DNA of 37,984 nucleotides from Verrucomicrobiales bacterium (GTDB lineage: Bacteria > Verrucomicrobiota > Verrucomicrobiia > Verrucomicrobiales > DEV007): contig JARGNG010000029.1 in the NCBI GenBank assembly GCA_029213265.1, forward strand, positions 1 to 37,984, written 5' to 3'. The position numbers were made by a program, and so were the translations under genes. Positions 32,497 through 37,984 of this stretch are shown here, in pieces (position 1 is the stretch's first letter; each line of letters begins with the position of its first letter). The notes below the pieces were generated by a model that saw only the letters and a list, made by a program, of their open reading frames with translations, searched no databases and was not told the origin of the DNA.

Positions 32497-32652
32497 CCGC
32501 GACCGGTTCCGGGTAGCTGCGAGCGTGAGCGAGTCAGTCACAAAGCATCCGCCCCTCAACCGCGTGCATTGCGGAGAATGCCCCTCCCGCTCCACCGCAA
32601 CCGATTTCAGGTAGCTGCGAGCGTGAGCGAGTCAGTCGCAAAGCATCCGCCC
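32497..32652. repeat. Pair of 58-bp intergenic direct repeats
   Basis: Copy 1 is at 32497-32554 and copy 2 at 32595-32652, a 98-base period. They are identical at 53 of 58 positions. The five differences are all transitions. The shared core contains GAGCGTGAGCGAGTCAG. The pair lies in the 264-base gap between prfC and the large cytochrome gene. It looks like a dispersed intergenic repeat family rather than a gene; no further copy was noticed in the window. Confidence 0.85.
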
Positions 32653-32698
32653 ACTTGCCGGGAACAAACCGACCTGCAAAATCAGTCGGAAGGCTCCT

Positions 32699-35600
32699 CT
32701 ACTTCAACTCCATCAAATACCCGACCAGATCCCGCAGTTCTTCGGGCGACAGAGTTTGCTCCAGTCCGGAGGGCATCAGGGACGTTGGAATCTCAACCAG
32801 CGACGCGATCTCGCTGCGGGGAACGGTGTGACGCTGACCCGCAGGGTCGATCACGAGGACGGAAGCGGCGCTCTGGCTTTCAATCAAGCCGACCAGGGAG
32901 GGAAGGTCGTTTTTCCGCTTCACTTCGAAGGTATTGAAATCCCGGGCGATCGATTCGTTGGGATAAAGGATGGATTCGAACAGGTCCTTTACCGATCGGA
33001 TTCGTCCTATCGTGGAAAGATTCGGACCGACGTTGCCACCTGCCTCTCCGATGCGGTGGCAGACGACACAGGAACCTTTTCCGCTATCAAAGACGACTTT
33101 TCCCTTTTCGGGGTCCGCACCTTTGAAGTCAGTAAGGAGGGTTTCAATTCGCTCGCTTCGTTTGCTGTTCTCCTCCTCGACTTCGGCCATCTTTCTCTCC
33201 AGCTCAGGAGAGACGGCTTCGGGATAGGGCCGCAGAACCTGACGGATGCGATCCAGATTGAGGCTCGCGAAAGCAGGTGATTTTACGAGTGCCCCGGAGT
33301 AGGCCGCGGCCTCGTCAGCGTTTCGAATGCTTCGGAACAATTCCATCATCGCCGGGATTTCGACGGGTGAGAAGTAGTTCGCCTTTTCGGCCACTTGAAG
33401 TCTTCTTTCGACAGTGAGACGGGCTTTGGAGAGAATCGCAATTGCCTGGGAGCGGACGTTGGTGTCCGTCTCATCAACGAGGATATCGAGAAGGAGTTGA
33501 AAGGCGGCTTCGCTCAGGACGGAGCCCGGTTCGGCGAGGGCCTGCGCCGCACGAAGTCGGGCGAGGCGGGGCAGGGAGACATCATCCCCGATCGCAGTCA
33601 GTTCGTCGGTAAATTGACTCCCCGGGTGGGCCGCGAGAACTTGCAAGGTCAGATCGCGAAGTTCTGCGGTCGCGTCCGGCTTCAGGTTGGCTGCGAGGAC
33701 AGGTTCCCATTCGGGAGTGATGGTGACCACGGTCGATTCCGACAACAGCTCCAGAGCCAGTTTCCGGAGATCAGGATCTTCGGAGGAAAGTAAAGAAGTT
33801 AGAAAATCCAGGATCGGAGGCGCGTCCGAAAACGGAGGAACGAGGGAATGCAGCGCGGCGATCCTTGGCTCATTGAACTCGTTGTTCCAGTCAAAGAAGC
33901 GGTTCGCGATGGCGGCATCCCACTCATGATGAGCGGCACCAATATCGCTCGCGGTCTTTCGCAGAGCGGGGTCTTCCGCGTCGAGGTGGGGCAGAATGTC
34001 GAAGACTTCGAGCGGGGAGTCCGACATTTCGTTTAGAGCGCGGAGGACACCGGAAAGGGTTCGTGGATTCTCAGAACTCAGCCCGCTTCTGGTGCGCTCG
34101 ACGTCGTCGATTTCGATGAGGGCGTAAATGAGGGAATGCTCTAACATTCGGTCATCGGTCACTCTTCCGAGCCGTCCGAGGATGGCTCCAATGGCACGAG
34201 TCTCGGCCATTCTGCCCAGAGCGACGGCCGCCTGCCGGGCGACGGCCGCTTCATCCGACCGTACGATTCCGGCGAGGGCACCGGTGATGGTCTTGTTCCG
34301 TTCCAGCTCGATTTGACGCTCAGCCGGTTGGTTGGCGGCCACCGATTGCCAGTTGCGGGTGACACTGATCGCATTGCAGGCAGCCTGACGAACCGACGGG
34401 TCGGGGTCGATCAGGGCCTCATAAACCAGGTCGACGGATTCGGAGAATCTCAGCTTGGCGAGCGTCCAGACGGCGTTCCTGCGTGCGGTGGCAGTGGATT
34501 GCTTGTTGCGCAGGATTCTCCGAAGTTCGGGTATGGCAGGATCTCCGCGCCCGGCCAGTTCAAGGCTCGCTCTTTCGCGGAGCCAGAATTCTTTGGCGTC
34601 GAGAAGGCCGGAAACCGCTTCGCTAGTCAACTTCTCCCAGTTGGGGTAGTCGGGTGCCCGATAGGGCTTGCCCGCGAGAGAGATTCGATAAATACCTCCA
34701 CTGACATCGGGCTTGGCAATGTGCGAGGTGGGACATCCGATGCGGAACCAGCCTCCCGTATCGATCGCGAGAATGTCTCCGTTGTGATCCTCCATCACGT
34801 CGGTGAGATGCGCGTCCGGGCTGGTTATTTCCAGAATCACTTCCGTTCCTGAACTCAGAAATCCGGCTCCATTTTCTGTCAGGCGTGTCCGGGTGATTTT
34901 TGAGGTGTTGAAGTGGGAAACCAGCCATTGGTCCTCCCACTCCGGATTCAGTTTTCCGCTGCGGTAGCGGCACATGCCTGACACAGCAACATGCCCGAAG
35001 TTGTGAACTTCCGGCAGGAGGTCTCCGGTGCGGGGTAAATCGATGATCGCCTGCTCCTGATCGTATCGGGGATACGCACCACCGTGGACCCAGTGGGTGA
35101 GGGTGTCACCGCGGGGGCGACCGTAGAAAAGATTGATGCTTCCGATGATCTCGCCGGTTTCAGTGAAGTCGACTTCGACAGGGTTGTCCATACCCCCGCC
35201 GGCGAATGGTTCCACGTCACCGCCGGAGGGACTGGAGGACCAGAGTCGTGCCCCTTTTCCCGTCCATATGATTTCGCCTGTGTCTGTGTCAGGAACGGCA
35301 TAGCCTTTCCGTCCGTGGCACCAGAACATTCTTCCGTTGGGATGAAGAAACGGACCGTGAGTGGATGCCGCGTTGCCTGTGAAATCAAAGCCGGTCGCCA
35401 GCTCCTCGCGTTCCTCGGCCACCCCATCGCCATCGCGGTCGGCAAACCGCCACAGGCTCGGGGGGGAAAGAACGTAGAGCGAATCGTAGAGCCAAAGCGC
35501 TCCCTGCGGGAAAGTGAGCTTGTCAGCGAAGGTAGTGGCTTTGTCGTAGACGCCATCGCGATCCGTATCCACAAGCAGACGAATCGAATTCGGAAGCTGC

Positions 35601-35815
35601 TCAAGCAACTCGTCCTTCTTCAGGTTCACACCTGCATTTTCAGAAACGAAGAGTCTGCCGCGATCATCCAGCGCGGTCATGATCGGATGCTTCACCAACC
35701 CCGGCTTGACCGCGGAGGAAACAACAAATTCATCTGACACCACAAATTCGTCCGGGCGGGCCGTGGTCGGAAAAAGGAATGCTGAGGCAAGGCAAAGAAG
35801 AGGGATGCGGTTCAT
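32699..35815 (-). CDS. Large secreted PVC-type haem-binding (membrane-bound dehydrogenase-like) protein
   Basis: ATG 35815 is chosen because the signal peptide (MNRIPLLCLASAFLFPTTA) begins there. The 1038-residue protein has an N-terminal beta-propeller-like domain of the PVC 'membrane-bound dehydrogenase' type (LVDTDRDGVYDKATTFADKL, FWCHGRKGYAVPD, MDNPVEVDFTETGEI). HEAT-like helical repeats follow (about 490-880). The C-terminal cytochrome c domain contains CVVCH (about 915) and the SLVEIPTSLMPSGLEQTLS segment characteristic of the family. It probably oxidises a sugar or polyol in the periplasm. An old tandem duplication of six residues (DEFVVS twice) follows the signal peptide. Confidence 0.88.
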   Translation of the reverse strand: MNRIPLLCLASAFLFPTTARPDEFVVSDEFVVSSAVKPGLVKHPIMTALDDRGRLFVSENAGVNLKKDELLEQLPNSIRLLVDTDRDGVYDKATTFADKLTFPQGALWLYDSLYVLSPPSLWRFADRDGDGVAEEREELATGFDFTGNAASTHGPFLHPNGRMFWCHGRKGYAVPDTDTGEIIWTGKGARLWSSSPSGGDVEPFAGGGMDNPVEVDFTETGEIIGSINLFYGRPRGDTLTHWVHGGAYPRYDQEQAIIDLPRTGDLLPEVHNFGHVAVSGMCRYRSGKLNPEWEDQWLVSHFNTSKITRTRLTENGAGFLSSGTEVILEITSPDAHLTDVMEDHNGDILAIDTGGWFRIGCPTSHIAKPDVSGGIYRISLAGKPYRAPDYPNWEKLTSEAVSGLLDAKEFWLRERASLELAGRGDPAIPELRRILRNKQSTATARRNAVWTLAKLRFSESVDLVYEALIDPDPSVRQAACNAISVTRNWQSVAANQPAERQIELERNKTITGALAGIVRSDEAAVARQAAVALGRMAETRAIGAILGRLGRVTDDRMLEHSLIYALIEIDDVERTRSGLSSENPRTLSGVLRALNEMSDSPLEVFDILPHLDAEDPALRKTASDIGAAHHEWDAAIANRFFDWNNEFNEPRIAALHSLVPPFSDAPPILDFLTSLLSSEDPDLRKLALELLSESTVVTITPEWEPVLAANLKPDATAELRDLTLQVLAAHPGSQFTDELTAIGDDVSLPRLARLRAAQALAEPGSVLSEAAFQLLLDILVDETDTNVRSQAIAILSKARLTVERRLQVAEKANYFSPVEIPAMMELFRSIRNADEAAAYSGALVKSPAFASLNLDRIRQVLRPYPEAVSPELERKMAEVEEENSKRSERIETLLTDFKGADPEKGKVVFDSGKGSCVVCHRIGEAGGNVGPNLSTIGRIRSVKDLFESILYPNESIARDFNTFEVKRKNDLPSLVGLIESQSAASVLVIDPAGQRHTVPRSEIASLVEIPTSLMPSGLEQTLSPEELRDLVGYLMELK
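35717..35752 (-). repeat. 18-nt tandem duplication in the cytochrome gene
   Basis: Two adjacent 18-base units encode DEFVVS twice, just after the signal peptide of the large cytochrome. The units differ at four third-codon positions, all synonymous. The duplication is therefore not recent and its protein sequence appears to have been maintained. Confidence 0.8.
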
Positions 35816-35868
35816 CGAAGTCCTAAAGTGCCAGACGAATCCGGCTACGGCAAGGCCCCATGGTGACG

Positions 35869-36081
35869 TCAAAAGGGAAGTCGAATTCCCATTGCACGCA
35901 AGGCACACCATCCCTTGATGGCTTCGAAGATCGCGAAGCCTCCGAGAGTGCAGAGACCGGTTCCGAGAAAAGCCTGATCCAGCTTCACCAGCAGATAAAT
36001 GCCCAGGGCCAGCAGAATCAGGCCGATGATGCCTCGAATGAACCGGCCTTTGATTTCGATGTTGCAGCTCCACTCACTCAT
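35869..36081 (-). CDS. Small membrane protein (DUF2892/YgaP-like)
   Basis: ATG 36081 gives a 70-residue protein beginning MSEWSCNIEIKGRFIRGIIG with two hydrophobic helices (about 16-28 and 33-46). The N-terminal Arg-containing helix pattern recalls the DUF2892 (YgaP membrane part) family; this similarity is only suggestive. The start lies 19 bases after the SMP-30-like gene, so it is probably in that operon. A longer upstream frame adds 33 residues that overlap the neighbour and lack a hydrophobic or signal character. Confidence 0.6.
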   Translation of the reverse strand: MSEWSCNIEIKGRFIRGIIGLILLALGIYLLVKLDQAFLGTGLCTLGGFAIFEAIKGWCALRAMGIRLPF

Positions 36082-36100
36082 AGGTCTTCCCGGTAATCGA

Positions 36101-37150
36101 TCACCATCCGGCGCCCTTGGTTTTGGTTTGGATTCGGCATAGATACATGTCCGCAGTGAGATAGAGGACGCTGCCGTCATTTCCCCATCCGCAATTGGCG
36201 GTTTTCTCTCCGGTTGAGATTCTTCCGAGCAGCTTCCCTTCCGGTGAGAAAACGTAGACGCCGCCCGGGCCCGTTGCCCAGATGTTGCCGTCCGTATCCA
36301 CTTTCAGTCCGTCAGGCAGGCCGGGGAGACCGTCTTTGAATGCTTTCGTGGCGTCGTGAAAGACCTTGCCTTCTCCAATGGTTCCATCCTCTTTGACGGG
36401 GAATGACTTCCAGATGGCTGCTTCCGGATCGGACTGGGCCACGTAGAGCGTTTTAAAATCGGGAGAAAAGGCGATGCCGTTGGGCCGGGTCATTTCCTTG
36501 GTAAGAAGGGTTACCTCGCCGTCCGGGGCGAGTCGGTAGACACCACAGAAATCGAGTTCGCGTCTCGGGTCGTCGTAGCGATTCGGGAGTCCGTAGGGAG
36601 GATCTGTAAAATAGATCGTCTCGCCGTCCTTGCCGAGGCAGGCGTCGTTCGGACTGTTGAGTCGCTTGCCCTCGTAGTTGTCGACGAGGGTGCGCTTTCC
36701 GCCGCCTTTGGTGAGAACGGAGAGTCGGCGGTCGCCATGTTCGCAGGAAATGAGTTGCCCGATCTTGTCGAGAAGGAGGCCGTTGCAGCCGGGTTCTCCC
36801 CCATAGGCTTCCGCGCCGGTATAGCCGGAAGGCTTCAGCCAGGTTATCGCGCCTTTGCCTTCGTCCCAGCGAACTACGCGATTGTTGGGAATGTCGGAAA
36901 AAAGAATGTGGCCACCATAGGGATGCTCTTTTTCAGGGACCCAGACAGGACCTTCCGCCCAGACAAAACCGGAAGAGAGGACTTCGATAGAGGCTGCAGG
37001 GGCGACCAGATTTTCAAAGGCGGGGTCGAATGAGAGGATTTCGCCGATGGTTGGGAAGTTAGTGGAATCCTGAGCATCAATTACATCCTTGGAAATTGTG
37101 GTCAGTAGTAGAAGTAAGAGAGGAAGGCGTAGGTACAGTTTGCGATTCAT
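36101..37150 (-). CDS. Secreted SMP-30/gluconolactonase-like protein
   Basis: The 349-residue protein starts with a signal peptide (LPLLLLLLTTIS). A six-bladed propeller of the SMP-30/gluconolactonase/LRE type follows, with the expected metal-site residues. These are Glu in WAEGPVW (about 66), Asn in RLNSPND, Asn in RPNGIAF and Asp in GLPDGLKVD. Such enzymes hydrolyse aldonolactones to sugar acids. Together with the downstream large cytochrome it suggests a periplasmic sugar oxidation route (dehydrogenase then lactonase), inferred from the gene order. Confidence 0.88.
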   Translation of the reverse strand: MNRKLYLRLPLLLLLLTTISKDVIDAQDSTNFPTIGEILSFDPAFENLVAPAASIEVLSSGFVWAEGPVWVPEKEHPYGGHILFSDIPNNRVVRWDEGKGAITWLKPSGYTGAEAYGGEPGCNGLLLDKIGQLISCEHGDRRLSVLTKGGGKRTLVDNYEGKRLNSPNDACLGKDGETIYFTDPPYGLPNRYDDPRRELDFCGVYRLAPDGEVTLLTKEMTRPNGIAFSPDFKTLYVAQSDPEAAIWKSFPVKEDGTIGEGKVFHDATKAFKDGLPGLPDGLKVDTDGNIWATGPGGVYVFSPEGKLLGRISTGEKTANCGWGNDGSVLYLTADMYLCRIQTKTKGAGW

Positions 37151-37194
37151 GTCGGAGGGTTGAATATATTGCGAACCGAATTGTTAACAGACAG

Positions 37195-37984
37195 ATGAGT
37201 AAGAAGGCAAGCGGGAAGGGTGAGGAGAATGATAAATCCGAATCCTCCCATTCCGAAGATATTACAGGACCGGAGGGAGTCGAGTTGTCTCTTGATCCCG
37301 AATCCGGCGATTTGCTGGATCCTGTCGAACGTTGGTGGAATGAGCCGGTGGAAGAGGTGGAAGTCGCACCGACGGAAGTCAATGTATCCATTGCGGAAAG
37401 CGGAGAAGAGGACAGGAACATAGATGGCCTGGATGCAATTGGGCTGCCGCCTCGTCGGAAGGACAAGAAGAAGAGGGCCGCGGCAGAGGGAGTTGCTTCG
37501 GGATTGGAACTTCCCCCCCTGCTTCCGGAAGATCCTGTGCTGGCCATCGAAGAAGAAGTTGCGGAAGATCAGCTGCAGGAGAAGGAAGAGGAGGCGGCTT
37601 CGTTGAACGCGAATGACACGCAAACGGAAGATTCTCCCGCCGGGGAGCTGCTTGAGGTAGCTGATGCGGTGGATTCTGATCCGATTGAGAAGCGGGAACG
37701 TAAGAGGGCCGAAGTAAGCTCTCCGGAAGTGGCGGAGGATGTCCCCGCCAGCGAAGCGAACAGTTCAGAAGACGAAGTGGAGTCTCCGGCTGTTGGCAAT
37801 GTGATTCTGGAGGCGGCGGAAAAAGCCCCCGCGAAAGGAAGGAAGCTGATCACACCTCCCGTGCTTCCCAAGCTGATTCTGGAAGAGCCAAAAGAAGAGC
37901 CGCATGCCGAGAGCTTGGAAGAAGAGGAGAACGAGGAAGCGCCATCGAAGAGTGGTCCTCCGCCTTTGCCTTCGATGATAGACG
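37195..37984 (+). CDS. Start of a very acidic, disordered protein (runs off window)
   Basis: From ATG 37195 the frame stays open for 263 codons to the window end. The start is divergent from the SMP-30-like gene, 44 bases away. The product is rich in Glu, Asp, Ser and Pro, with no fold, signal peptide or membrane segment so far. One basic patch (RRKDKKKR) stands out, and the visible part ends in a proline-rich PPPLP. Such a region usually links an N-terminal tail to a downstream transmembrane or GYF/zinc-ribbon domain, which would lie outside the window. Long uninterrupted coding and the start codon make a real gene likely; the function is unknown. Confidence 0.7.
   Translation, partial: MSKKASGKGEENDKSESSHSEDITGPEGVELSLDPESGDLLDPVERWWNEPVEEVEVAPTEVNVSIAESGEEDRNIDGLDAIGLPPRRKDKKKRAAAEGVASGLELPPLLPEDPVLAIEEEVAEDQLQEKEEEAASLNANDTQTEDSPAGELLEVADAVDSDPIEKRERKRAEVSSPEVAEDVPASEANSSEDEVESPAVGNVILEAAEKAPAKGRKLITPPVLPKLILEEPKEEPHAESLEEEENEEAPSKSGPPPLPSMID

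Noticed and set aside
35816..36073. N-terminal extension of the large cytochrome
   Set aside because: It overlaps the small membrane protein gene and would bury a clear signal peptide inside the protein.
37141..37195. TATATT box in the divergent gap near 37165
   Set aside because: It is too close to the plus-strand start and has no matching -35 element; not enough to call a promoter.

Overview
The window looks like a chromosomal segment of a PVC-superphylum bacterium, most likely a Verrucomicrobiota member. The reasons are lineage-typical proteins: a planctomycete-type small cytochrome c with a C-terminal SHD1-like domain, a large secreted HEAT-repeat/PVC-type haem-binding protein, a MoxR-DUF58-VWA-DUF4175-like operon, and many genes without a clear Shine-Dalgarno sequence. 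I see no rRNA, tRNA, CRISPR array, transposase or phage gene. This rests on reading conserved motifs; no database search was possible.

Region 1 (1-7003, plus strand). A perfect 12-bp tandem repeat opens the window and may encode the C-terminus of a truncated gene. A tight run follows: an M20-type peptidase homologue that has lost its catalytic glutamate, glucosyl-3-phosphoglycerate synthase (gpgS), a GT4-type glycosyltransferase, a HAD hydrolase and a CBM9-like sugar-binding protein. After a short gap come a long LOG-family protein and a translationally coupled unknown protein. The first part is best read as a glucosylglycerate-type solute or glycan pathway with an extra glycosylation step.

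Region 2 (6978-25018, minus strand). Nine closely spaced genes run in the order moxR, DUF58, a BatA-like VWA protein containing a PA14 domain, a second VWA/amidotransferase-fold membrane protein, a 1309-residue DUF4175-like coiled-coil protein, a secreted toroid (prenyltransferase-like) protein, lipB, an FHA-plus-class III cyclase protein and a transmembrane Ser/Thr kinase. The first five form an envelope-associated MoxR/VWA assembly. The last two look like a phosphorylation-plus-cyclic-nucleotide signalling pair. This is the most interesting system in the window.

Region 3 (25202-32434). This is a mixed housekeeping and exported set: an unknown secreted protein, exported MsrA, a DUF817 membrane protein split by a one-base frameshift, a CHRD protein with a lysine-rich tail, an exported SRPBCC-like protein followed by the SHD1 cytochrome, and prfC followed by a membrane-anchored MtfA-like peptidase.

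Region 4 (32435-37984). An intergenic pair of 58-bp direct repeats precedes a minus-strand cluster encoding an SMP-30/gluconolactonase-like protein, a small membrane protein and the large PVC-type cytochrome. This looks like an exported sugar or sugar-acid oxidation set. The window ends inside a divergent gene for a very acidic, probably disordered protein.
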